Shown here one piece after another: positions 27,531 to 35,310 of a DNA stretch of 64,000 nt. Numbering within the stretch: the stretch's first letter is position 1; every line of letters starts with the position of its first letter. The notes under the pieces were generated by a model. That model was not told where the DNA came from, ran no database searches, and saw only the letters and a program-made list of their open reading frames with translations. The translations under genes were made by a program, and so were the position numbers. This DNA comes from an uncultured Clostridia bacterium (lineage in GTDB: Bacteria > Bacillota > Clostridia > Christensenellales > CAAEEZ01). The stretch spans positions 93,570 through 157,569 of the forward strand of contig CAKRNA010000006.1 in NCBI GenBank assembly GCA_934365195.1, given 5' to 3'.

Positions 27531-27983
27531 ATGATAAAAGTAGCGTTTGTTTGCCATGGTAATATTTGTAGGTCGCCTATGGCTGAGATGATTATGGCAA
27601 AAAGAATAAAGGAAGAAGGGCTGGACGGTATTGTTACGGTGCTTTCGTTTGCAACCTCGCTTGAGGAGATAGGAAATGGCGTACATTACGGAACGAGGGC
27701 GGTACTAGGAAGGCGAGGAGTACCCGTTTTGCCGCACAAAGCCACTAGGATAACGAAGAGCGATTACGATAATATGGATTATATAATATGTATGGATAAT
27801 AACAATATACGTAATCTTAACTACTTGCTTGGCGAATGCGACAAAGCCACGTTGCTACTGTCTTACTGTCAGGACGAGGGAGAGGTGGACGATCCGTGGT
27901 ACACAGGCGACTTTGAAAGGGCGTATTACGATATATCCCGAGGAGTTGAGGGACTAATCGGGCACATTAAGGAGAATTTATGA
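27531..27983 (+). CDS. Low-molecular-weight protein-tyrosine phosphatase
   Basis: 150 residues. The P-loop C-x5-R is at the N-terminus (C8-HGNIC-R14-S15), and the general-acid Asp is in the DDPWYTG loop at about 122-128. Such enzymes dephosphorylate tyrosine or arginine phosphate on proteins. The GAGAGAGAG site sets the start. It overlaps the next HAD gene by 4 bases, so the two are translationally coupled. Confidence 0.94.
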   Translation: MIKVAFVCHGNICRSPMAEMIMAKRIKEEGLDGIVTVLSFATSLEEIGNGVHYGTRAVLGRRGVPVLPHKATRITKSDYDNMDYIICMDNNNIRNLNYLLGECDKATLLLSYCQDEGEVDDPWYTGDFERAYYDISRGVEGLIGHIKENL

Positions 27984-28645
27984 TAAAAGCGGTAATTTTC
28001 GATATGGACGGCGTGCTGTTAGACACCGAGCGCATGATGTCGGAGTGTTATTTTGACTTGCTTACAAAAATGGGGCTACCTAACGCTAAGGAAATAGTGC
28101 AAGAAAATTTGGGAATTGCCGGCTGCGAAATTCAAAGGCGTATGGGCGAAAGGTTTGGCAGCGAAAAGGCGGGCAAAAAGTTTTACAATAAGTTTTGCAA
28201 AACGTACGTAAAAAGGCTAATTTTAGAGGGTTTCCCCGTAAAAGAGGGTGTTAAGGAGACTCTTAGTTACCTTAAAGAGAAGGGTTATACCTTAGCCGTT
28301 GCCTCCACAACCGACACCGTGCTAGTAAAAATTACTCTAACTTTAAGCGGACTAAGAAAGTATTTTGATAGCGTCACGGGTGGCACGGACGTAAAAAACC
28401 GCAAGCCTGCCCCTGACGTGTACTTAAAAAGTATGGAGAAGATAGGCAAAACAAAGGACGAGTGCTACGCTGTGGAGGATTCCAACGTGGGAGTAAAAGC
28501 GGCAATATCGTCAGGGATAAAAACCATAATTATTCCCGACCTAATTATGCCAAATGAGGAAAACACAAACAGGGCGTTCAGAATTTTTAACAATATGGAC
28601 GAACTATTACAGTTTTTTAAAAAGGAAAACGAAGAGCCAAATTAA
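27980..28645 (+). CDS. HAD-family hydrolase, beta-phosphoglucomutase-like
   Basis: 221 residues. Motif I FDMDGVLLDTE (residues 7-17), motif II AST (about 112-114), motif III K in NRKPAPD and motif IV EDSNVGVKAA (about 166-175). The D-T-E after motif I and the GVLLD pattern are typical of the beta-PGM/YcjU and sugar-phosphatase group. Substrate not predictable. Start overlaps the phosphatase stop, and the terminator overlaps its last codons. Confidence 0.86.
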   Translation: MIKAVIFDMDGVLLDTERMMSECYFDLLTKMGLPNAKEIVQENLGIAGCEIQRRMGERFGSEKAGKKFYNKFCKTYVKRLILEGFPVKEGVKETLSYLKEKGYTLAVASTTDTVLVKITLTLSGLRKYFDSVTGGTDVKNRKPAPDVYLKSMEKIGKTKDECYAVEDSNVGVKAAISSGIKTIIIPDLIMPNEENTNRAFRIFNNMDELLQFFKKENEEPN

Positions 28646-28658
28646 AGGCTCTTTTTTA
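28632..28658 (+). terminator. Terminator after the HAD gene
   Basis: Stem AAGAGCC / GGCTCTT with T-run; the left arm lies inside the end of the coding sequence. Confidence 0.9.
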
Positions 28659-28659
28659 T

Positions 28660-28985
28660 TAAGTTATATTTTTAAATAATATATTTACCATTTTTAGTAG
28701 CGTTTTAGCAGCGAGTTTATGGCTAAGATTTTAAAAAGATAGAAGTAAGCAAAAAATTGCTTTTTAATTATTTTTAAAAATTGCGCTATCTTTAAAACAA
28801 AAAAACAAAAACATTAAAATTAAAAAACCACAAAACGAAAACAGATAGAAGAGGTTTTAAAAGCGGATAACCCTAGCAATTTGGTTTGATAAAAAAAGTA
28901 AAAATCAAGGCGAAAACAATAAAAAATCCGATAAAAAGTGCATATTAGTAGATTTTTGTGGAAAAACTTTTATAAAAGGCTGAAA
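28660..28985. other. A-rich non-coding region upstream of adhE
   Basis: Roughly 325 bases rich in A-tracts with no credible open frame or ribosome binding site. Regulatory elements of adhE begin at 28990. Confidence 0.5.
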
Positions 28986-28989
28986 ACGA

Positions 28990-29007
28990 TTGTTAATTAG
29001 TTGACAA
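28990..29007. promoter_or_regulatory. Rex operator, distal site
   Basis: TTGTTAA-TTAG-TTGACAA matches the clostridial Rex consensus TTGTTAA-N4-TTAACAA in all but one base. It overlaps the -35 TTGACA of adhE, so binding by NAD+-loaded Rex should occlude the promoter. Confidence 0.7.
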
Positions 29008-29030
29008 AGTGTATGCAAATGGTATATAGT
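29001..29030 (+). promoter_or_regulatory. Promoter of adhE
   Basis: TTGACA (29001-29006) followed by TATATA (29023-29028, 16-base spacer) or TATAGT (29025-29030, 18-base spacer). The leader is about 50 bases. Confidence 0.75.
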
Positions 29031-29034
29031 GATA

Positions 29035-29052
29035 TTGTTAATTTTTTAACAG
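29035..29052. promoter_or_regulatory. Rex operator, proximal site
   Basis: TTGTTAA-TTTT-TTAACAG matches the Rex consensus except for the last base. It sits over the transcription start, 45 bp from the distal site centre. Confidence 0.78.
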
Positions 29053-29085
29053 CGGAAAAAGACAATAATTTTTTAGGAGATATAT

Positions 29086-31683
29086 ATGAAAGATTTTGTA
29101 GTGAACAACGAAGAAAGTTTACAAGAAATGCTTAGAAGAGTTAGAGAGGCTCAAAGGAAATATGCTACCTACACGCAAGAGCAAGTAGACAAAATTTTCT
29201 ACGAGGCTGCTATGGCTGCAAACAAGGCAAGGATTCCTCTTGCTAAGATGGCAGTTGAAGAAACGGGTATGGGTATTGTTGAAGATAAAGTTATCAAAAA
29301 TAACTACGCTGCAGAGTATATCTACAACGCTTACAAACACACCAGAACCTGCGGAGTGCTAGAAGAGGACGACGGATTTGGTTATATGAAAATTGCAGAG
29401 CCTATCGGCGTAATCGCTGCGGTTATCCCTACCACGAACCCGACTTCTACCGCAATATTTAAGGCGCTTCTTGCTTTAAAAACTCGTAACGGCTTGATTT
29501 TCTCGCCACACCCAAGAGCAAAAAATTGCACGATTGCAGCAGGTAAATTAGTGCTTGAAGCAGCAGTTAAGGCAGGTGCTCCTGAGGATATTATCGGCTG
29601 GATTGACGAGCCAAGCGTTCCGCTAAGCAACTTTATTATGAAAGAGGCAGATATCATTCTTGCAACCGGTGGTCCGGGCATGGTTAAGGCTGCTTATAGT
29701 TCAGGTAAGCCTGCAGTCGGCGTTGGCGCAGGTAACACCCCTGCAATTATCGACGAATCTGCAAATATCGAACTTGCCGTAAACTCTATCCTACTTTCAA
29801 AAACTTTTGATAACGGTATGATTTGTGCGTCAGAGCAATCTTGTATCGTAGACAAAAAGATTTACGATAAGGTTAAAAAAGAGTTTAGTAAGAGGGGCGC
29901 ATACTTCTTAAAGGACGACGAAATCGACAAAGTAAGAAAAACCATTTTGATAAACGGCGCATTGAACGCAAAAATCGTTGGTCAATCTGCATATAATATC
30001 GCAAAACTAGCCGGCGTTGAAGTTCCTGAGAGCGCAAAAGTGCTAATCGGCGAGGTAGAAAGCGTGGAAATCGAGGAAGAATTTGCACACGAGAAACTTA
30101 GCCCGGTACTTGCTATGTACAAGAGCGACAACTTCGACGACGCTGTAAACAAGGCTGAAAAACTTATTGCCGACGGTGGCTACGGTCACACCTCTAGCGT
30201 GTACCTTGACGAGCACACCGAGGACGAAAAATTACACAAATTCTACGCAAGAATGAAAACTTGCAGAGTACTTGTCAATACCCCTTCTTCTCAAGGCGGT
30301 ATCGGTGACTTGTACAACTTCAAACTTGCTCCTAGCCTTACTCTTGGTTGTGGTTCTTGGGGCGGAAATAGTGTAAGCGAAAACGTTGGCGTAAAACATT
30401 TAATCAATATTAAGACCGTTGCTAAAAGGAGAGAAAATATGTTGTGGTTTAGAGCACCGGAAAAAGTATACTTCAAGAGAGGCTCTTTGAAAGTTGCTTT
30501 GGACGAACTAAAAGCAGTTATGGGCAAAAAGAGAGCGTTTATCGTAACCGATAAATTCTTGTACGAGAACGGATACACTAAAAACATTACCGAAAAATTA
30601 GAGGAAATGGGCATCGATTACGAAGTATTCAGCAGCGTTACCCCTGATCCTACTTTAACTTGCGCTAAGGAAGGTGCTAAAATTATGACCGCTTTCAAGC
30701 CTGACGTAATTATCTCTGTCGGCGGTGGTTCTCCTATGGACGCAGGTAAAATTATGTGGGTTATGTACGAGCACCCTGAAATCGAGTTCGAAGACCTTGC
30801 AATGAGATTTATGGATATTCGTAAGAGGGTGTACACCTTCCCTAAGATGGGCGAAAAGGCTTACTTTATCGCTATCCCAACCACAGCAGGTACAGGTAGT
30901 GAGGTTACTCCGTTCGCCGTTATTACCGACGACAGAACGGGTACTAAATATCCGCTTGCAGACTATCAACTAATGCCTAATATGGCAATTATCGACGCTG
31001 ACCTTATGAGAAATATCCCAAGAGGACTAACCAGCGCATCAGGTATCGACGCTTTAACCCACGCTTTAGAGGCTATTGCAAGCATGATGGCTACCGACTA
31101 CACCGACGGCTTGGCATTAAAGGCTATCAAACTAATATTCGAATACCTACCTAGAGCATACGAACTAGGCAAAGACGATATGGAGGCAAGAGAGAGAATG
31201 GCAAACGCAAGTACCCTTGCAGGTATGGCTTTTGCAAACGCATTCCTTGGCGTATGTCACTCTATGGCTCACAAACTAGGCGCATACTTCCACATTCCTC
31301 ACGGCGTAGCAAACGCACTTATGATTGACGAAGTTATCCGCTTCAACGCAAGTGACGCTCCTGCTAAAATGGGTACGTTCCCTCAATACGCTTTCCCTAA
31401 CTGTAAACGTCGTTATGCAGAGATTGCCGAGAACCTAGGCTTAACAGGAAAAACTGACGATGAAAAAATTGAGAAATTAATTGCTAAAATCGACGAATTA
31501 AAGAGTATAATAAAATTACCAAGAACTATTAAAGAGTTCGGCGTAGACGAAACGGAGTTTTTGGAAAGACTTGATCAAATGACCGAAGACGCATTCGACG
31601 ATCAATGTACAGGCGCAAACCCTCGTTATCCACTAATGAAGGAAATCAAACAAATGTATTTGAATGCTTACTACGGCAAATAA
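29086..31683 (+). CDS. adhE: Bifunctional aldehyde/alcohol dehydrogenase AdhE
   Basis: 865 residues. The N-terminal CoA-acylating aldehyde dehydrogenase (about 1-440) has the catalytic Cys in NGMICASEQS (about 246). The C-terminal iron alcohol dehydrogenase (about 455-865) has GGGSPMDAGK, TTAGTGSEVTPFAV and the metal-site HSMAHKLGAYFHIPHGVAN. Converts acetyl-CoA to ethanol with two NADH, regenerating NAD+ in fermentation; the enzymes assemble as spirosomes. Two Rex operators flank its promoter. Codons are biased to T-ending forms compared with neighbours, fitting high expression. An APH-like kinase follows after 9 bases. Confidence 0.97.
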   Translation: MKDFVVNNEESLQEMLRRVREAQRKYATYTQEQVDKIFYEAAMAANKARIPLAKMAVEETGMGIVEDKVIKNNYAAEYIYNAYKHTRTCGVLEEDDGFGYMKIAEPIGVIAAVIPTTNPTSTAIFKALLALKTRNGLIFSPHPRAKNCTIAAGKLVLEAAVKAGAPEDIIGWIDEPSVPLSNFIMKEADIILATGGPGMVKAAYSSGKPAVGVGAGNTPAIIDESANIELAVNSILLSKTFDNGMICASEQSCIVDKKIYDKVKKEFSKRGAYFLKDDEIDKVRKTILINGALNAKIVGQSAYNIAKLAGVEVPESAKVLIGEVESVEIEEEFAHEKLSPVLAMYKSDNFDDAVNKAEKLIADGGYGHTSSVYLDEHTEDEKLHKFYARMKTCRVLVNTPSSQGGIGDLYNFKLAPSLTLGCGSWGGNSVSENVGVKHLINIKTVAKRRENMLWFRAPEKVYFKRGSLKVALDELKAVMGKKRAFIVTDKFLYENGYTKNITEKLEEMGIDYEVFSSVTPDPTLTCAKEGAKIMTAFKPDVIISVGGGSPMDAGKIMWVMYEHPEIEFEDLAMRFMDIRKRVYTFPKMGEKAYFIAIPTTAGTGSEVTPFAVITDDRTGTKYPLADYQLMPNMAIIDADLMRNIPRGLTSASGIDALTHALEAIASMMATDYTDGLALKAIKLIFEYLPRAYELGKDDMEARERMANASTLAGMAFANAFLGVCHSMAHKLGAYFHIPHGVANALMIDEVIRFNASDAPAKMGTFPQYAFPNCKRRYAEIAENLGLTGKTDDEKIEKLIAKIDELKSIIKLPRTIKEFGVDETEFLERLDQMTEDAFDDQCTGANPRYPLMKEIKQMYLNAYYGK

Positions 31684-31692
31684 GGAGGAAAA

Positions 31693-32442
31693 ATGGAACT
31701 AAAAAAAGTTGTTGCTAAAAGAAGCAATAAAACCATCTACAAATCGGGAGATAATTGCGTAAAAGTTTTCTCCGAGGAATTCAAACATTCCGACGTGTTG
31801 AACGAGGCGCTTAACCACGCAAGAGCAGTTGAAACGGGACTTCTAGTACCTCAAATTAAAGACGTTGGTGTAATAGAAGGCGAAAAATGGGGCATCGTTA
31901 CCGAGTACGTTGAGGGCAAAACCTTGTCTGCTTTGTTTAAGGAGAACCCTGATAAAATCGACGAGTACCTTGAAAATTTCGTTGACCTACAATTAGAAAT
32001 ACATTCTAAAAAGTCACCTTTACTAAACAAATTAAAGGATAAAATGACAAGAAAAATCGACGAAACCACTTTCGACGCTACCACAAGATACGAATTAAAA
32101 ATGCGTCTTGACAGCATGCCGAAGCACGATAAAGTTTGCCACGGTGACTTCACGCCAAGCAACATTATCGTAAACGATAAGGGTTGGTACGTTATCGACT
32201 GGTCACACGCAACCCAAGGTAACGCAAGTGCAGACGTTGCAAGAACCTACCTAATCTTCAACCTAAACTACAACGAGGAGATTGCTAACAAATATCTTGA
32301 TATTTTCTGCAAAAAGAGTGACACGGCAAAACAATACGTTTTAAAATGGTTGCCTATAGTTGCTGCTAGTCAATCGGTAAAAGGCAATAAGGAAGAAAGA
32401 GACTTCTTGGCAAAATGGGTAGACGTAGTAGAGTACGAATAA
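31693..32442 (+). CDS. APH/choline-kinase-like phosphotransferase (TIGR02172-like)
   Basis: 249 residues of the protein-kinase-like APH superfamily. Catalytic loop HGDFTPSNII (about 150-159, Asp base and Asn) and metal Asp in VIDWSHA (about 169-175); the N-lobe has a V-x-K-V-F strand and VTEYVEGKTL hinge. It resembles the small family once listed as a Fibrobacter paralogous family (TIGR02172). Substrate unknown. AAGGAGG overlaps the adhE stop, so it is translated from the Rex-controlled adhE transcript. That linkage hints at a role in fermentation metabolism rather than antibiotic resistance. Confidence 0.82.
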   Translation: MELKKVVAKRSNKTIYKSGDNCVKVFSEEFKHSDVLNEALNHARAVETGLLVPQIKDVGVIEGEKWGIVTEYVEGKTLSALFKENPDKIDEYLENFVDLQLEIHSKKSPLLNKLKDKMTRKIDETTFDATTRYELKMRLDSMPKHDKVCHGDFTPSNIIVNDKGWYVIDWSHATQGNASADVARTYLIFNLNYNEEIANKYLDIFCKKSDTAKQYVLKWLPIVAASQSVKGNKEERDFLAKWVDVVEYE

Positions 32443-32465
32443 AAATAAATAGTAAAACGCAAATT

Positions 32466-32492
32466 AAAAGTCCGCTAAATGCGGACTTTTTT
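32466..32492 (+). terminator. Terminator of adhE operon
   Basis: Stem AAAAGTCCGC / GCGGACTTTT with TAAAT loop and T-run. Confidence 0.92.
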
Positions 32493-32686
32493 ACAACTTA
32501 AATTGCTACAGCGGGATTGCTTAGGCAATTTTGTTGCGCAAGATAAACCCTACTAACTTACTAATTCGCTAATTTTTTAAAATACGCACTAAGCGTAGCG
32601 AACAATAAAGTTAAGTTAGCGGAAAGTAAAAATAATAGCCGTTTTTATAATAAAAATTAACAAAACGAGTATACATATATTATATA

Positions 32687-32735
32687 TCACCAAACGGTGA
32701 AATGTCAAGAGGTAGTCTCCATTCGGTGATATAGT
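32687..32735. promoter_or_regulatory. Operator and promoter of the XRE gene
   Basis: Palindrome TCACC-AAAC-GGTGA (32687-32700) and a further half-site GGTGAT (32725-32730) overlapping the TATAGT -10-like box at 32730-32735. Outermost copies read ATATCACC and GGTGATAT in inverted orientation about 40 bp apart. Autoregulation by the XRE protein is inferred. Confidence 0.6.
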
Positions 32736-32741
32736 AAAGGT

Positions 32742-32942
32742 ATGTACAAAGAAAGTTTTGCAAAGATTTTAAAGGAGTACATCGGGGAAAGAAGTATAAA
32801 CCAAGTAGCAAAAGAAATTGGTATTCCCACCCAAACTTTGCATCGTTACGTAAATTGTCAGCGTGAAATCGGGCTGGAAAACCTTGTGAAGATTGCGGAT
32901 TATTTTGATGTAACGCTTGACGAACTCGTCGGGCGCAAATAG
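32742..32942 (+). CDS. Small XRE-family HTH regulator, probably leaderless
   Basis: 66 residues forming one Cro/CI-type HTH: SINQVAKEIGIPTQTLHRYVNCQREIGLENLVKIADYFDVTLDELVG, with no other domain. Similar stand-alone proteins regulate themselves or neighbouring genes. No Shine-Dalgarno at proper distance: AAAGG ends one base before ATG. A TATAGT box ends six bases before ATG, so the transcript may begin at the start codon. A long terminator follows. Confidence 0.82.
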   Translation: MYKESFAKILKEYIGERSINQVAKEIGIPTQTLHRYVNCQREIGLENLVKIADYFDVTLDELVGRK

Positions 32943-32963
32943 AATTTTTTTGTTGAGGTGATT

Positions 32964-33007
32964 AAGCGCCCCAAAGTTTTTAACTAAACTTTTGGAGTGC
33001 TTTTTTA
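32964..33007 (+). terminator. Terminator after the XRE gene
   Basis: Long hairpin AAGCGC...CCAAAAGTTT / AAACTTTTGG...GTGCTT with six T following. Confidence 0.85.
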
Positions 33008-33059
33008 TTTGTGTTTTTTTGGTAAAATCAACCGTTTTTATAGGCAAGCAAGCAAAAAG

Positions 33060-33068
33060 TGGTATAAT
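33060..33068 (+). promoter_or_regulatory. Extended -10 promoter of the UDG gene
   Basis: TGG-TATAAT (extended -10 form TGnTATAAT) ending six bases before the ATG at 33075. No good -35. Predicts transcription starting at or next to the start codon. Confidence 0.6.
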
Positions 33069-33074
33069 AAAAAT

Positions 33075-33632
33075 ATGCTAACAGAACTTGAAAAGGAAAT
33101 TAAAAATTGCACGAAATGTAGGCTTTGTAAAACCCGAACAAACGTGGTGGTGGGCGATGGTAATATTCGTGCAAAAATTATGCTAATAGGCGAAGGTCCG
33201 GGCGAAAACGAGGATTTAACGGGCGTTGCTTTCGTCGGGAAGGCAGGGCAACTACTGGATAAAATGTTGCTTAGTATAGGGCTGGATAGAAAAAGCACGT
33301 ATATTTGCAATATTGTAAAATGCAGACCGCCAAAAAACCGCAATCCACAGCCTGACGAGGTTGCGGCTTGTATGGATTATTTAAGAAAGCAGTACTTGAT
33401 AATGAAACCGAAAGCGGTGCTGCTGCTTGGTAGTATTGCGTGCAAAAATATTCTTGGCGAAAGTTTTTCAATAATGCGTAGCCACGGCAAAGAGGAAGTT
33501 AAAAAAGGCGTAATATTTATGCCGACTTTTCACCCGTCGGCGCTTTTAAGAAACGAAAACCTTAAAAAACTTGCGTGGGAAGACCTTAAAAAATTTAGGA
33601 AAATATTAAAAGAGGAAAAGATAATTGAGTGA
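33075..33632 (+). CDS. Family 4 uracil-DNA glycosylase (Fe-S)
   Basis: 185 residues from ATG 33075; the in-frame extension to 32997 overlaps a terminator. Removes uracil from DNA. Four Cys for the 4Fe-4S cluster: C-x2-C in NCTKCRLC near the N-terminus, then CNIVKC and the late C of VAACMDYL or IACKN region. Motif GEGPGENEDLTGVAFVGKAGQLLD (about 43-66) and the HPSALLRN motif near the end define family 4. Overlaps the next glycosylase gene by 8 bases. No Shine-Dalgarno; probably leaderless. Confidence 0.93.
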   Translation: MLTELEKEIKNCTKCRLCKTRTNVVVGDGNIRAKIMLIGEGPGENEDLTGVAFVGKAGQLLDKMLLSIGLDRKSTYICNIVKCRPPKNRNPQPDEVAACMDYLRKQYLIMKPKAVLLLGSIACKNILGESFSIMRSHGKEEVKKGVIFMPTFHPSALLRNENLKKLAWEDLKKFRKILKEEKIIE

Positions 33633-34122
33633 GTTAAGACACGTAGTGCACACGTTTCTCCCCGTAAAAGACGAAAAAACCAAAGTTTTGGTGCTAGGTA
33701 GCGTGCCTAGTGTAAAGTCGATAGAGCAGGGCTTTTATTATATGCACAAGCAAAATAGGTTTTGGAAGGTGATGTCCAACCTATTAGGCGAGGACTTGTA
33801 CTTTTGCCCGATAGAAAGGCGAACAGAGGCGCTGAAAAGCGCTAAGATAGGACTTTACGATGCGGTGGAAGAGTGCGATATCGAGGGCAGTAGCGACAAT
33901 AAAATATATAATATCGTGCCAACAAACCTTGAAAAACTTATCGAAAACACCAAAGTAGAGGCGATATTTTGCTTAGGTGATAAAAGTTTTCAAATAGCGG
34001 TAAAAAACAACCCGAATTTAAGGGAAATTATCCATAAGTTGCCGTCAACAAGCCCTGCAAACGCCAAAATGAGCGTTGACGACCTAACAAAAGCGTTTAA
34101 GGTGATAATGGAATATCTATAA
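33625..34122 (+). CDS. DNA-deoxyinosine (hypoxanthine) glycosylase, UDG superfamily family 6
   Basis: 165 residues from a TTG start with AGAGGAAAAG upstream. Motifs VLGSVPSVKSIEQGFYYMHKQNRFW (about 22-46), LYDAVEECDIEGSSDNKI and C-terminal LPSTSPANAKMS match the hypoxanthine-DNA glycosylase family (TIGR04274 type). Excises deaminated adenine. The start codon lies inside the end of the UDG gene, so two deamination-repair enzymes are made from one transcript, probably by coupled translation. Confidence 0.87.
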   Translation: MSELRHVVHTFLPVKDEKTKVLVLGSVPSVKSIEQGFYYMHKQNRFWKVMSNLLGEDLYFCPIERRTEALKSAKIGLYDAVEECDIEGSSDNKIYNIVPTNLEKLIENTKVEAIFCLGDKSFQIAVKNNPNLREIIHKLPSTSPANAKMSVDDLTKAFKVIMEYL

Positions 34123-34424
34123 GAAAACGAAAATCAAATTAAAACTTTAAAGCCAAAACCAAAAGACAAAATATCATTCGCTATGGTACGATACAAACTT
34201 AACGTAAAAAAAGATAGTAGTCGCTTTAAAGCGAAAACGAAAAAAGCCGAAAAGTCGGCTTTTTGTTGTATATTGAATTTTTAGTGCAAAACGGAAGCAT
34301 ACGGTATTTTTAATTTAGAAAAACTATACGATAGAGGGTAAGTTTTGGTAATTATCTGTCGTAATTAAAAATAAAATGCACCTTATCCCTAGTAAATAGT
34401 AGTAATTTAGAAATTAACGCTTGC
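34123..34424. other. Intergenic region between glycosylase and hemolysin III genes
   Basis: Contains the terminator at 34241-34266 and, immediately after the minus-strand stop of the hemolysin gene, the 36-base element CTAGTAAATAGT...TTAACGCTTGC (34389-34424) that is nearly repeated at 24877-24910. No open frame supported. Confidence 0.5.
34241..34266 (+). terminator. Terminator of the glycosylase operon
   Basis: Stem AAAAAGCCGA / TCGGCTTTTT with AAAG loop. Confidence 0.9.
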
Positions 34425-35048
34425 TTACAATACGTAGAAAAATACGCAGAAAAAGTGTAGCACGGCACCGGCAAGGCAGAAGAAATGCCAAATGGAGTGC
34501 ATGTACTCTTTGTGGATAGCGTAAAAGATTAAGCCAAGCATGTACATAAGCCCGCCGCTAGCAAGAAGGTAGACGCCGTTGCCTATTGCCGCATACAAGT
34601 GGTTGATTACGAAAATGCACATCCAACCGGTGATTATGTAGCACGCCATAGTGATTGCCCTAAACTTTTTCACGTTGATAGAATTTAGAATAATAGAAAA
34701 TATCGATAGCCCGACAACAACGCCCGTTAGAATGTAGCCAAGTTTGTTTTGTAGTCCCCCTACAAAAAAAGCAACGTTACAACCTGCAATGGATAAGTTC
34801 ACGGACAAGTGGTCGAATTTTTGTGTTACACGCCTTACGTTTTCCTTTTTGGTGGAGTGGTAAACCGTGGAGGACAAGTAAATCTCTATAAACGAAATTC
34901 CGTAAATTACAGCCGCCGCAATCTTGTTCGGGTTGCCCGTTTTTGCCGCCTTAATAGTAAGCAATATAAAACCTGCGATAGCAAGCAGCGTTCCTATCAA
35001 GTGCGAGATGATATTTAGTCTTTCTTCATTTTTTGTGTAAACCGGCAT
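34425..35048 (-). CDS. Hemolysin III family membrane protein (YqfA-like, PAQR)
   Basis: 207 residues, seven hydrophobic helices. N-terminal EERLNIISHLIGTLLAIAGF, central STVYHSTKKENVRRVTQKFDHLSV (with the conserved S-x3-H and D-H metal-site elements), and C-terminal HKEYMHSIWHFFCLAGAVLHF with two conserved His. The PAQR-like fold likely binds zinc; true hemolytic action is not established for most members. AGAGG precedes the ATG; own promoter at 35068-35096. Confidence 0.93.
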   Translation of the reverse strand: MPVYTKNEERLNIISHLIGTLLAIAGFILLTIKAAKTGNPNKIAAAVIYGISFIEIYLSSTVYHSTKKENVRRVTQKFDHLSVNLSIAGCNVAFFVGGLQNKLGYILTGVVVGLSIFSIILNSINVKKFRAITMACYIITGWMCIFVINHLYAAIGNGVYLLASGGLMYMLGLIFYAIHKEYMHSIWHFFCLAGAVLHFFCVFFYVL

Positions 35049-35067
35049 ATATACCTCTTAGATTATA

Positions 35068-35096
35068 ATTATATCAAAAAATTTTCTTCTTGGCAA
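35068..35096 (-). promoter_or_regulatory. Promoter of hemolysin III gene
   Basis: Minus-strand TTGCCA (35096-35091), 17-base spacer, TATAAT (35073-35068). Confidence 0.75.
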
Positions 35097-35245
35097 ATAA
35101 AGATTATAAAAGTAAAAACGCTACTATTAGTAACAAAAATGCGGTAAAATATTACAAAACCCGCCTAAAAGCCGATTAAATCAAAAAATATTAGGGTGAT
35201 TTTTGAAAATATTCTTAAAATGTATAATATAAAACGAGGTCGCTA

Positions 35246-35273
35246 TTGACAAGAAAAAAAACGGGGGGTATAA
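35246..35273 (+). promoter_or_regulatory. Promoter of the aldolase-like gene
   Basis: TTGACA (35246-35251), 16-base spacer, TATAAT (35268-35273). Strong. Confidence 0.85.
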
Positions 35274-35310
35274 TAAGATAAGTCGGTCAAGCGACTGATA
35301 AAAGGGGATT

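Noticed and set aside
31693..32442. Aminoglycoside resistance gene
   Set aside because: APH fold is present, but co-transcription with adhE and resemblance to a generic small kinase family do not support resistance.
34425..35048. Hemolysin virulence factor
   Set aside because: Family name only; these PAQR-like membrane proteins are widespread in non-pathogens.
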